Below the pieces are notes generated by a model. That model worked only from the letters and a program-made list of their open reading frames with translations. It searched no databases and was not told where the DNA came from. From NCBI GenBank assembly GCA_019634895.1, contig JAHCAM010000004.1:1-64000 (forward strand): a stretch of 64,000 nt of DNA, read 5' to 3'. Position 1 is the stretch's first letter; every line of letters starts with the position of its first letter. The position numbers were made by a program, and so were the translations under genes. This stretch comes from Steroidobacteraceae bacterium (GTDB lineage: Bacteria; Pseudomonadota; Gammaproteobacteria; Steroidobacterales; Steroidobacteraceae). Below, one piece after another: positions 18,086 through 26,114 of this stretch.

Positions 18086-18919
18086 ATGAAGGCCCGACGC
18101 GGGATTCCTCTGCTGCTCGCGGTGTTGTGGCCGCTCACGGCCGGCGCGGCCGGGTGCGACTCGCTGGCGGTGCTGCGCGGGCTGCTCGGCGCCTGGGAGG
18201 CGACCGGCTCCGCCAGCAGTTTCCACGAATCCTGGCGCGAGCTGGACGATACGACCTTCTCCGGCACGGGCGTCGAGCGCTTGACAGCGGACGGCGCGAT
18301 CAAGGGCGCGGAAGACCTGCGCCTGGTGGAGATGGGTGACGGCGTCTTCTATGTTGCCAAGGTCGCGCACAACGAACTGCCGGTCGCCTTCCGCCTCACA
18401 TCGTGCTCCGCCGGCGTGTTCGTCTTCGAGAACGCTGCGCACGATTTTCCGCGCCGCCTCGAGTACCGGCATGTCGGCGACGCACTCACGGTCAGGGTCA
18501 GCGACGGCCTGGAAAAAGGGTTCACGCTCGAGTTCCGGCGCGCCGCTCCAGCGGCGGCACCGCCCGTACTCGCGGACGAGGATGCGCGCTTCGCGGCCAT
18601 GGTTGCGGCGGATGCCGCCGCGATGGAGACCTGGTTTGCGGATGACCTGCGCTACGTGCATTCGACGGGACTGGTGGAGGACCGGTCGCAGCTGATCGAC
18701 TCGATTGCTTCGGGCCGGGCCCGGTACGTCGCGGTGACGCCCGCCGAGCGCGAGGTCGTGGCACTCGCGGCCGATGCGGCACTGGTGCGCGGCCGCGGGC
18801 GCTTTCAGGTGGCCGCCAACGGCGTGCCGCTCGACCTGCACATCCGCTATCTCGGCGTCTACGGACTGCAGGACGGAAAGTGGCGATTGCGCTCGTGGCA
18901 GTCGCTCAGGATTCCCTGA
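18086..18919 (+). CDS. Secreted DUF6265-like plus SnoaL/DUF4440-like two-domain protein
   Basis: The 277-residue protein has a signal peptide (cleavage near 'TAGAAG', residue 26). Residues about 30-155 resemble DUF6265 ('LLGAWEATG...ESWRE', 'NAAHDFPRRLEYRH'), and residues about 165-275 resemble the SnoaL/DUF4440 NTF2-like fold ('WFADDLRYVHSTG', 'YLGVYGLQDGKWRLRSWQS'). Both are small ligand-binding or catalytic folds of unclear function. The fusion suggests a periplasmic small-molecule-binding role. It begins a run of three same-strand genes with the two small genes that follow. Confidence 0.65.
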   Translation: MKARRGIPLLLAVLWPLTAGAAGCDSLAVLRGLLGAWEATGSASSFHESWRELDDTTFSGTGVERLTADGAIKGAEDLRLVEMGDGVFYVAKVAHNELPVAFRLTSCSAGVFVFENAAHDFPRRLEYRHVGDALTVRVSDGLEKGFTLEFRRAAPAAAPPVLADEDARFAAMVAADAAAMETWFADDLRYVHSTGLVEDRSQLIDSIASGRARYVAVTPAEREVVALAADAALVRGRGRFQVAANGVPLDLHIRYLGVYGLQDGKWRLRSWQSLRIP

Positions 18920-18932
18920 CGAGGAGCAGACG

Positions 18933-19043
18933 ATGAGCAAGGGCATGGACCGGAAGAAGGAAGGCAGGAAGAAGCCGCAGCACACGCTCGCCGAGAAGCG
19001 GGCGCTGAAGCGCGAGAAGAAGCGGCAGAAAGGCCTGCTGTAG
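18933..19043 (+). CDS. Small highly basic protein (36 aa)
   Basis: The ATG at 18933 follows GAGGAG at 18921-18926, a good ribosome binding site, 14 bases after the preceding stop. Nearly half of the 36 residues are Lys or Arg ('MDRKKEGRKKPQHTLAEK' near the start, then repeated KR pairs). Short lysine-rich proteins with this opening are common in proteobacteria; their role is unknown, perhaps nucleic acid binding. The next gene begins two bases after the stop, which supports genuine translation. Confidence 0.7.
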   Translation: MSKGMDRKKEGRKKPQHTLAEKRALKREKKRQKGLL

Positions 19044-19044
19044 G

Positions 19045-19599
19045 TTGCTGGCCTACGTCTTCTGGCACGTCCCGCGCGCGGCTGTCCCGGCGCGGGAATA
19101 CGAGTCGCTGCACCACGGATTCCACGACGCGCTCTGGGAGGCGGGGCTACCCGGCCTGCTGGCCCTGCGCGTGTACCGGCTCGCGCGCATCCCGTGGCTG
19201 GAGCCGCAGGGCGCCGGTTACGAGGACTGGCACCTGGTCGCGGATTCGGCGGCGCTGGACGGGCTCAACGAGGCAGCCGTCACCAGCGCGCGGCGTCTGC
19301 CGCACGACCGGGTGGCGGCGCAGGCCGCGACCGGCACGGCAGGACTGTATGCGCTTCGGCTCGGAGCACTGGTCCAGCCGGCCGTCGCATACTGGATGTC
19401 GAAGCCCGCCGGCATGAGCTATGCGGAATTCGACGCCTCCATGCAGCCTCTGGTCGCTGGCGGCTGCTGCCTCTGGGGCCGGCGCATGACGCTCGGGCCC
19501 ACGCCGGAATTCTGCCTGCATGCGCCTGCGGCGCTCGAGCCGCCGTACCCCGCGCAGGCGTTTACCGTGGAACTCAGCTACTCGCGCGGCCCGCGCTGA
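19045..19599 (+). CDS. Hypothetical protein, unknown function
   Basis: The 184-residue protein is not recognised. It starts with TTG at 19045, directly after the small basic gene, and reads 'LAYVFWHVPRAAVPAREYES', after which 'WHLVADSAALDGLNEAA' and 'GMSYAEFDASMQPL' follow. The first strand, 'YESLHHGFHDAL' helix and repeated half-length pattern recall dimeric alpha/beta-barrel (EthD-like) proteins, but this is only a guess. No signal peptide or metal motif is visible. The 3' end overlaps the convergent hydrolase by 26 bases. Confidence 0.6.
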   Translation: MLAYVFWHVPRAAVPAREYESLHHGFHDALWEAGLPGLLALRVYRLARIPWLEPQGAGYEDWHLVADSAALDGLNEAAVTSARRLPHDRVAAQAATGTAGLYALRLGALVQPAVAYWMSKPAGMSYAEFDASMQPLVAGGCCLWGRRMTLGPTPEFCLHAPAALEPPYPAQAFTVELSYSRGPR

Positions 19600-20452
19600 T
19601 CGACGGGTCGAGCCAGGCCAGCAGGGAAGGCCACAGCCTCTCGCCTGCCTGCGGACGGAAGAACCCGAAGTGCCCGATGCGCCGCAGGCCAAGGTCGCGC
19701 GGCGCGATCCGGCGCATGTCGCGGCCTGCGTTCCGGTAGAAGCCGTGCAGCACCGCGACGTTGCGTTCGGACATGTACTCGTCGTCCGTGAACGACAGCG
19801 ACAGCAGCGGCAGGGTCACGCGCCGGTAGAGATCCCGCATCGCCTCTCCCTCGACGCCGACGGCGTACTCGGGATGGCGGCACCAGCGTGACCACTGTCC
19901 GATAACGCCCTTGGGCAGGTCGCCGACCATGCCGAGTGCCCGTCCGGGGAAGTATCCGCAGAGCGCGGTCGCCACCGGCGCCGCGAAGAACCACAGGAAC
20001 CAGGAGTACAGGCGCAGCGGGTAGGCATTCTCGCGCCAGTAGCCGACGCCGCTCGCTATCGTGACCGCCGCAGCCAGCGATTCGCTGCCTGGCGTCATCG
20101 GCAGGATCTGCCCGCCCAGGCTATGGCCGATCCAGACGACGGGCCGGCCCGCGGCGCGGGCGCGGGCCGCCGCGAGCATCGCCGCGCAATCCTGGCGCGC
20201 CCAGGTCAGGACGTCGGCGTCGAATCCGCGCAGCGATTCCGGCGCCGACTCGCCCATGCCGCGGAAGTCGAAAGTCAGGACGTCGAAGCGATTGCCGGCG
20301 AGCCAGGCACCGAGCGGTGCGTAGAATTCCTTGGGCACCGCCATGGCCGGAACGATCAGTGCGACCGCGCGCGGCTGGCCGGTTGCCGCATGCAGGCGGG
20401 CCGCCAGCGGGTAGCGATCGGCGGTTTCGACGGTCAACGGCGCCGGGTCCAT
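19574..20452 (-). CDS. Alpha/beta hydrolase (serine hydrolase, YheT/S33-like)
   Basis: The 292-residue protein shows 'VALIVPAMAVPKEFY' as the first core strand and HG-like oxyanion region, 'VLTFDFRGMGES', and the nucleophile elbow 'VVWIGHSLGGQIL' with Ser at about residue 107. 'LSFTDDEYM' contains a plausible acid and 'RRIGHFGFF' the catalytic His. It is likely a cytoplasmic esterase or lipase-like enzyme. A 68-base region separates its start from the divergent cytochrome gene. Confidence 0.84.
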   Translation of the reverse strand: MDPAPLTVETADRYPLAARLHAATGQPRAVALIVPAMAVPKEFYAPLGAWLAGNRFDVLTFDFRGMGESAPESLRGFDADVLTWARQDCAAMLAAARARAAGRPVVWIGHSLGGQILPMTPGSESLAAAVTIASGVGYWRENAYPLRLYSWFLWFFAAPVATALCGYFPGRALGMVGDLPKGVIGQWSRWCRHPEYAVGVEGEAMRDLYRRVTLPLLSLSFTDDEYMSERNVAVLHGFYRNAGRDMRRIAPRDLGLRRIGHFGFFRPQAGERLWPSLLAWLDPSISAGRASS

Positions 20453-20520
20453 GTTTCGTTCCGCTTCGGTTCAGCCTGGGTCCGGCAGGCTGCGTCCGGC
20501 GGTCAACCGGAGATCCCGTG

Positions 20521-21420
20521 ATGCGCAACAGAATGCATTCGATCCGGCTTGCGGCACTGGCACTGGCCTCGTTCGTGGCGAACGCCGCGGCGCAGACGAT
20601 GCCGACGGCGGACTTCTCGATCGTGCAGCCGATTCTCGCCGAGCGCTGCGTAATGTGCCATGCGGGGGAGGGCGCGCCTCTGGGCCTGCGACTGGATGAC
20701 TACGCGTCGCTGATGAAGGGCAGCTCGAAGGAACCGGTGGTGAAGGCCGGCAATCCGGCGGGCAGCGAGCTGATCCGCCGCATCAAGGGCGAGAGCCAGC
20801 CGCGCATGCCGTTGACCGGGCCGCCTTTCCTGTCGGCCGGCGAGATTGCGCTGCTCGAGCGCTGGGTGGCCGATGGCGCAAGGCCCGCCGGCGAGACCGT
20901 CGAACTTGCCCCGCAGGCTGCGCCTACCTGGGCCGACGTCGCGCCGATCTTCGCGTCGCGCTGCGCGAAGTGCCATGCACAGCAGGGGATCATGGGCCCT
21001 GCCCCGGAAGGTGTCCTGCTGACGAGCCACGCGGATGCGCTGGCCGCCAGCGAACGGGCACGCATCGTGCCCGGCAATCCGGACGCAAGCGAACTCATGC
21101 GGCGCATCCGTGGCCAGGCGCGTCCGCGCATGCCGTTCGACGGTCCGCCGTTCCTGACCGGCAACGAGATCCGCCTGATCTCGGACTGGATCGAACAAGG
21201 GGCCAGGGACTCGCAAGGCAGGCCAGCAGACGTGCCGGCGGGCGCCGCAGTGCGGCTGCACGGCCGCCTCGAGGCTGGATGGAGGCTCGATGGCCTCGGG
21301 CTCGAGGTGGGTTCCGGCACGCGCCTGGACAAGGGCACGGGGCCGGGGGACTACGTCGAGGTGCGCGGTACGGTCGAGGCGGACGGCGGCATCCGCGCCA
21401 GTCGGATACGCCCGCGCTGA
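20521..21420 (+). CDS. Diheme c-type cytochrome with duplicated domain and DUF5666-like tail
   Basis: About 299 residues from the ATG at 20521; upstream codons in the frame lack a signal peptide. The signal peptide ends near 'ANAAAQT'. Two homologous units follow, each with a heme motif (CVMCH, CAKCH) and the repeated 'PRMPLTGPPFL' / 'PRMPFDGPPFL' segments, the planctomycete-type cytochrome (PSCyt1) pattern. The last 60 residues ('LHGRLEAGWRLDGLGLEVG', 'VEVRGTVEADGGI') form a DUF5666-like beta domain. It is a periplasmic electron carrier or heme-binding protein, matured by the Ccm system encoded at 35360-41991. Confidence 0.82.
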   Translation: MRNRMHSIRLAALALASFVANAAAQTMPTADFSIVQPILAERCVMCHAGEGAPLGLRLDDYASLMKGSSKEPVVKAGNPAGSELIRRIKGESQPRMPLTGPPFLSAGEIALLERWVADGARPAGETVELAPQAAPTWADVAPIFASRCAKCHAQQGIMGPAPEGVLLTSHADALAASERARIVPGNPDASELMRRIRGQARPRMPFDGPPFLTGNEIRLISDWIEQGARDSQGRPADVPAGAAVRLHGRLEAGWRLDGLGLEVGSGTRLDKGTGPGDYVEVRGTVEADGGIRASRIRPR

Positions 21421-21473
21421 TGCCCGGCGGGCCGCTCTGCCCGATAATCCGCGGAGGCCGCGGAGAGTCAACC

Positions 21474-21770
21474 ATGAGTGCCTACGTCATCGCGCAGATC
21501 GAGATCACCGACCCGGAGCGCTACGCGCAGTACGTCAAGCAGGTGCCGGCGACCATCGCCCGGTACGGTGGGCGCTACCTGGCCCGCGGCGGCAAGGCGG
21601 AGGCCCTGGAAGGACGGCTCACCGGGAAGCGCATCGCCGTCGTCGAGTTCGACAGCTACGAGCGGGCCAAGGACTGGCATGAGTCCGAGGATTACCGGGG
21701 CCCAAAGGCCCTGCGCCAGGGCGCATCGATCTCGAGCCTGATCCTGGTGGATGGCGTACCGGCTCGGTGA
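21474..21770 (+). CDS. DUF1330 domain protein
   Basis: This 98-residue protein is a full-length DUF1330 ferredoxin-like fold: 'YVIAQIEITDPERYAQYV', 'RYGGRYLARGG', 'VVEFDSYERAKDWHES'. The biochemical role is unknown. The start ATG is at 21474; the frame continues upstream antisense to other features but without coding character. It precedes the choice-of-anchor protein, whose reading frame can start at a GTG overlapping this stop or at 21824. Confidence 0.85.
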   Translation: MSAYVIAQIEITDPERYAQYVKQVPATIARYGGRYLARGGKAEALEGRLTGKRIAVVEFDSYERAKDWHESEDYRGPKALRQGASISSLILVDGVPAR

Positions 21771-21823
21771 ACTTCCCTGCGCGCCGGCAGCCTATGATCC
21801 ATGTTGGAGAGCGGGGGGTCCGG

Positions 21824-23995
21824 ATGGCGTCAATGACGGTTTCTGTGCGCCTGGCGCTGCTTGCGGGATTGCTTGCCCTGATGGGGCCTGCCGCCAGCCA
21901 CGATGACACCATCGGCGCCCGCTACGTGGGCAGCAGCGGCATCAATGCCGAGGACTGCCTCGAGCACCACGATCCCTGCCGGAGCCTCCGTTATGCGCTC
22001 GCCCGCGCCCGGCCTGGAGACACGATCAAGTTGTCCGCAGGCGTGTATTACGTCGGTGGCATTGACCCGGAGTCATTCCTGTTCGGCGCGAACCACGCCA
22101 AGGGCGGCTACGAACCCGGCGGGCATTTCGACGAGCAGGATCCGGAGCGCTGGCCGACCATCCTGGTCGGCCTGGACCCGCGCTACAGGCAGGTGGCCAT
22201 GCGCCACGGCTTCCGGTGGGCCGCGGACCTGGCCTCCGCGCAGCAGGGCATCGTGGATGACAGCCCGGCGCCTGCCCTGCAGGCGACGGCGCTCGTCCCG
22301 GCAAGCTGCGTGCAGGGTTCCGCCGGGCAGTTCCCCTGCCGTCACGTGGATTTCCAGGCGCAGATCGCCCTCAACGGTTTTTCCAGCCGCCCGACCTCCG
22401 CGGCCAACGTCTGGGGATTCGTGGACCTGAACGACAATCGCGAGTACGCGGTCATCGGCCTCAGCAACGGCACCGCGGTCGTGGATGTCACCAACCCGGC
22501 GAGCCCGCGCGAGGTCGCCACGGTGCCTGGAAACACTTCGGCCTGGCGCGAGGTCAAGATCTTCCAGGAGTTCCACGCGCCGACCAGCCGCTACCGTGCC
22601 TTCGCCTACGTGACCACCGAGGCAAACGGCGCGGGATTGCAGGTCATCAACCTCGGCGGGCTGCCTGGCTCCGTGTCGCTGGCGACCACGCTCGCCGACA
22701 CCGGCAGCCAGCACACGGATTACGTCTCGAACATCGACTACGCGACCAACATGGCATTGCCCGGCGCGCAGGCATTCCTGTGGCTCGCCGGCAGCAACGT
22801 CGGCGGCGGCTCCTGGCGCGTGTACAGCCTGGCGAATGCGGCCCAGCCGCAGTTCATCCGGCAGGCGCCGAATGCGGGCTACGTGCACGACGCCACCAGC
22901 CTGCTGGTCACCGATGCACGCGTTTCCCAGTGCGCGCCCGGGCACGATCCCTGCGAGGTCTACGTGGACTTCAACGAGAACTCCGTGGACCTCTGGGATG
23001 TGACCGACAAGGCCAATCCGGTCCGGCTGTCCTCCACGACGTATTCCAACGCGAACTACACGCATTCGGGCTGGCCGACGGCGGACCAGCGCCACATCTT
23101 CGTCCACGACGAGCTGGAAGAGATCCGGCGCGGACTCTTCACGCAGATCTATACGATGAACGTGGACGACCTGCGCAACCCGTTCATCGTCGCGAGCTAC
23201 CAGGGCCCGGATACGACCACCGACCACAACGGCTACGTGAAAGGCAACCTGCTGTACGTGTCGCACTACCGTCGCGGACTGGTGATTTTCGACGCCACCG
23301 ACCCGATGCAGCTGCGGGAGATCGGGCATTTCGACACCTTCATCGCTCCGGCAGCGAATACGGCCGGTTTCGACGGCGCCTGGGGCGTATACCCGTTCCT
23401 GCCATCCGGAACCATCCTCGTCAGCGACATCACCAACGGGCTGTTCGTATTGCGCGACCGCGCTGCCGGCCTGGCGCAGAGCGCCGGCCAGGTCGGCTTC
23501 GTCGGCCTGGCGGTGAGCGTCAGCGAGAATGCGGGCACGGCACGCGTCACGGTGCGACGCAACAACGGCTACTCCGGCGCCGTCAGCGTCGACTACGCCA
23601 CCAGCGACGGCACGGCAATCGCGGGCACGGACTACACCGCGACCTCGGGAACGCTGAACTGGGGTGCCGGCGACCTGGGCGAGCGCGTGATCAACGTGCC
23701 GGTCATCAACGACACCCAGGCCGAATCGAGCGAAACGTTCCGAATCACGTTGTCGAACGCGGCGGGCGGCGTAGCGATCGAAGGATCGGCCACGATCGAC
23801 GTCACCATCACCGACAATGACGCCGTGTTACCGCCCGGGCCGGGCAACCGCGGCGGTGGCGGTGCCGTCGGCGCTGGCCTGCTTTGGCTGCTCGGGCTGG
23901 GCCTGCTGGCAGCGCCCGGCGCCACCCGCCGGCATGTCAGGGCAGCGGCCCGATCGCCTTCGAACGCGCCAGCCATGCCGGCACCGGCTTCCTGA
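21824..23995 (+). CDS. Secreted choice-of-anchor B / LVIVD-repeat protein with Calx-beta domain and GlyGly-CTERM-like tail
   Basis: About 723 residues from 21824, where a signal peptide begins (cleavage near 'GPAASHDD'); an overlapping GTG at 21767 is possible. Residues about 120-530 contain LVIVD-like repeats ('AVIGLSNGTAVVDVTNP', 'NLLYVSHYRRGLVIFDATD') typical of choice-of-anchor B proteins. A Calx-beta domain follows (about residues 560-665, 'DYATSDGTAIAGTDYTATSG'). The end has a glycine run, a hydrophobic segment and Arg-Arg ('RGGGGAVGAGLLWLLGLGLL'), the pattern of GlyGly-CTERM sorting tails. A rhombosortase-like gene lies just downstream at 24178. About 20 extra residues follow the basic cluster. 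Confidence 0.78.
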   Translation: MASMTVSVRLALLAGLLALMGPAASHDDTIGARYVGSSGINAEDCLEHHDPCRSLRYALARARPGDTIKLSAGVYYVGGIDPESFLFGANHAKGGYEPGGHFDEQDPERWPTILVGLDPRYRQVAMRHGFRWAADLASAQQGIVDDSPAPALQATALVPASCVQGSAGQFPCRHVDFQAQIALNGFSSRPTSAANVWGFVDLNDNREYAVIGLSNGTAVVDVTNPASPREVATVPGNTSAWREVKIFQEFHAPTSRYRAFAYVTTEANGAGLQVINLGGLPGSVSLATTLADTGSQHTDYVSNIDYATNMALPGAQAFLWLAGSNVGGGSWRVYSLANAAQPQFIRQAPNAGYVHDATSLLVTDARVSQCAPGHDPCEVYVDFNENSVDLWDVTDKANPVRLSSTTYSNANYTHSGWPTADQRHIFVHDELEEIRRGLFTQIYTMNVDDLRNPFIVASYQGPDTTTDHNGYVKGNLLYVSHYRRGLVIFDATDPMQLREIGHFDTFIAPAANTAGFDGAWGVYPFLPSGTILVSDITNGLFVLRDRAAGLAQSAGQVGFVGLAVSVSENAGTARVTVRRNNGYSGAVSVDYATSDGTAIAGTDYTATSGTLNWGAGDLGERVINVPVINDTQAESSETFRITLSNAAGGVAIEGSATIDVTITDNDAVLPPGPGNRGGGGAVGAGLLWLLGLGLLAAPGATRRHVRAAARSPSNAPAMPAPAS

Positions 23996-24149
23996 GCGCG
24001 ACCGCCTGGCGGATCTCGAGCATCAGCGGACCGCAACGCGTCACATACTTGTCGACGATCTCTGCCGGGACCTCGTGGCCGAATGCGGCGTGGTAGGAAC
24101 GCAGCGCAGCTTCGAGTTCCGCCGGAACGACGGCGCCGCTGATCACCAT
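23937..24149 (-). CDS. Small hypothetical protein (70 aa)
   Basis: The 70-residue reading frame has natural composition ('AFGHEVPAEIVDKYVTRCG', 'LEIRQAVALRKPVP') and follows the rhombosortase gene by 28 bases on the same strand. Its last 59 bases lie antisense to the 3' end of the secreted protein gene at 21824, which is unusual. No family is recognised and there is no signal peptide. Either this small gene or the last 20 codons of its neighbour could be wrong; both may be real. Confidence 0.5.
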   Translation of the reverse strand: MVISGAVVPAELEAALRSYHAAFGHEVPAEIVDKYVTRCGPLMLEIRQAVALRKPVPAWLARSKAIGPLP

Positions 24150-24177
24150 GTATGCCTCATGAGGTTACTTATACGCG

Positions 24178-24786
24178 CTATTGCGGCGGCATGTGACCCA
24201 ACTTGCGCCTGGTCGCGGCGAAGCAGAGCCCGGCCGCAATTCCAGCCAGCGCGCCGAACAGGTGCGCCTGCGGGACGACAGCGGCGCCCAGCCACTCGCG
24301 GAACGGAAAAACCGAATCCCAGGGTTGCTCGATCAGCACCTTGAGCGCGCCGCCGGCGAGCGCGGCCCACGGCAGCCAGCGTGCGCGGCCGGAAGACGAC
24401 GCCAGCCAGACGACGCAGCCTGCGAAATAGAGCGCATGCAGCGCGCCGGACAGCCCGCGATACCAGACGAGCTCCGGCAGCGCGATCCACAAAGCGAGCG
24501 AGATCACCAGCGGCGCCGCCCCCAGCACGATCCATTGCTCCGACTGGCGCAGGCGGCCTGTGAACAGCCTGGCGATCAGCAACAGCGCCACGCAATTGAG
24601 CACGGCGTGCAGCCACGAGATGTGCACGAAATGGCCGGTCAGGAGCCGCCAGGGTTCGGAGGCGAGGAGGGGCCGGAGGTACTCGAGTTCTTCGGCCCAT
24701 CCCAGGAACTGCAGCAGCAGCACCACGAGGACCGGCACGATCATCCCTGTCACGCCGACAGGCACTGGTTTCGCAGGGCGCTCCAT
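24178..24786 (-). CDS. rrtA: Rhombosortase-like rhomboid intramembrane serine protease
   Basis: About 202 residues from the ATG at 24786; upstream codons give an unlikely Arg-rich N terminus. There are roughly six membrane helices. 'GHFVHISWLHAVLNC' (His-Asn region), 'YRGLSGALHALYFAG' with the GxSG catalytic serine, and 'AHLFGALAGIAAG' with the catalytic His match the rhomboid active site in the short rhombosortase form. The enzyme is thought to cleave GlyGly-CTERM tails in the inner membrane. A protein with such a tail is encoded next to it at 21824-23995, which supports the assignment. Confidence 0.78.
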   Translation of the reverse strand: MERPAKPVPVGVTGMIVPVLVVLLLQFLGWAEELEYLRPLLASEPWRLLTGHFVHISWLHAVLNCVALLLIARLFTGRLRQSEQWIVLGAAPLVISLALWIALPELVWYRGLSGALHALYFAGCVVWLASSSGRARWLPWAALAGGALKVLIEQPWDSVFPFREWLGAAVVPQAHLFGALAGIAAGLCFAATRRKLGHMPPQ

Positions 24787-24832
24787 CCGCCGCATTCTGC
24801 GGCGGGCGCCACGCGAATGACAGCGGGCTGCG

Positions 24833-25456
24833 CTACTCAGCGCGGCGGATGAGCTGCACGCCGACCAGGGCCACCCACGCGGCGTGCGCAGCATAGATGG
24901 CGAGCGCGCCATGCACGTTCATGGTCAGAATGCCGGTGAAAATGGCAGCTGCCGGCAGCACGCCCGCCAGCATGCCGAACGCGCCTGCCAGGCGATTCAT
25001 CGTGCCGGCGCGCAGCAGAAAGTCGTACGACCAGAGCGCGAACGCGGCGCCAGTCGCGTAGACGCCGTGACGAGCCAGCGCCTGGTTCGTTTCCCACACC
25101 AGCAGCAACGTGTCATGGCCCATGGCGCCCGGACCGCGTGCCGCGAGTGCCGGCGCGACGAATCCGTTCAGCGTCGCGGCGCCGACGTGCGCGCCGAGGC
25201 TGATCGCATAGGCGACGACGCCCGCCAGGATCCACAGCCTGTCCATGCCCCGGCGTTGTGCGAAATGGAACAGGCCGACGGCGGTGACGGCCAGCAGGAC
25301 GATCATCGTGCCGTGCACGAAATCACCGCCATCCGCCGAGCCATGCAGGTCGGTCGGGTGGTACGACATGGCCAGCACGGTGGCGGCCGCCGCGCCGCAC
25401 AGACCGATGCCGGCGATCCGGGATGGATCCAGGACCCTGGCCGTCGTTTCCTGCAT
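24833..25456 (-). CDS. Six-helix inner membrane protein, unknown
   Basis: About 207 residues from the ATG at 25456. Hydrophobic segments cover most of the sequence, with about six helices ('TMIVLLAVTAVGLFHF', 'LWILAGVVAYAISLG', 'GMLAGVLPAAAIFTGIL'). Conserved-looking His residues lie in 'LHGSADGGDFVHG' and 'LGAHVGAA', but no family is named with confidence. It diverges from the TetR gene at 25555 with about 98 bases between starts, so the regulator could control it. Confidence 0.68.
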   Translation of the reverse strand: MQETTARVLDPSRIAGIGLCGAAAATVLAMSYHPTDLHGSADGGDFVHGTMIVLLAVTAVGLFHFAQRRGMDRLWILAGVVAYAISLGAHVGAATLNGFVAPALAARGPGAMGHDTLLLVWETNQALARHGVYATGAAFALWSYDFLLRAGTMNRLAGAFGMLAGVLPAAAIFTGILTMNVHGALAIYAAHAAWVALVGVQLIRRAE

Positions 25457-25554
25457 CGCGTGCTGCCCCCGGGGACGATTGGCCGCGGGATTGTATGATG
25501 GGCGCCGATGAGGCAAGCCGACACATCGGCCGGAATGTCCGGCTGGCGGTCCGC

Positions 25555-26112
25555 GTGAAGGCGGATGGGGCCCGGTCCAGGGGCCGCACCCGGGCAGCGC
25601 TCGTCCATGCCTTCAACAAAGTCTTCCTGCAACGCCGCGAGGGCACGCCGCGCGTGTCCGAAGTGGCGCACCATGCCGGGGTGGCCCGCTCGACCTTTTA
25701 CGAGCACTACGCGGGCATGGATGACCTCCATATGCAGGCGTTGTCACGGCCCCTGTCGGCGCTCGCGGACGCAATCGCCGGACGCGGCGACGCCGCCGGC
25801 CTGGAGCCGGTTCTCCAGCACTTCTGGGAGAACCGGGACCGCGCCCGCGCGACCTTCGGCGGCGAGATGCATGCCAAGGTCGAGCGGCTGCTGGCGGGCA
25901 TGGTCCTGGGGCGGCTGCCGCAGTCCGTTCCGACGCCGGCGCTGCCACTGCGCCTGGCGGCCGTGCAACTGGCCGGCGCACAACTGACCGTGATGCGCGC
26001 CTGGCTCGCCGGCGAATCGCATTGCGCACCGCGGGACCTCGCCCGGTCCATCTGCGCGACCTCCGCATCCTTGCGCTCCAGCCTGTTCACGGCGCGCGCG
26101 AACGGAGGCTGA
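25555..26112 (+). CDS. TetR-family transcriptional regulator
   Basis: About 185 residues from the GTG at 25555; an in-frame ATG at 25495 would add 20 residues and leave almost no space from the divergent gene. The N-terminal helix-turn-helix is clear: 'RTRAALVHAFNKVFLQRR', 'VSEVAHHAGVARSTFYEHYA'. The ligand-binding half has no specific family marks. It lies 2 bases before the DUF4010 membrane protein and faces a divergent membrane gene, either of which may be a target. Confidence 0.82.
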   Translation: MKADGARSRGRTRAALVHAFNKVFLQRREGTPRVSEVAHHAGVARSTFYEHYAGMDDLHMQALSRPLSALADAIAGRGDAAGLEPVLQHFWENRDRARATFGGEMHAKVERLLAGMVLGRLPQSVPTPALPLRLAAVQLAGAQLTVMRAWLAGESHCAPRDLARSICATSASLRSSLFTARANGG

Positions 26113-26114
26113 GC

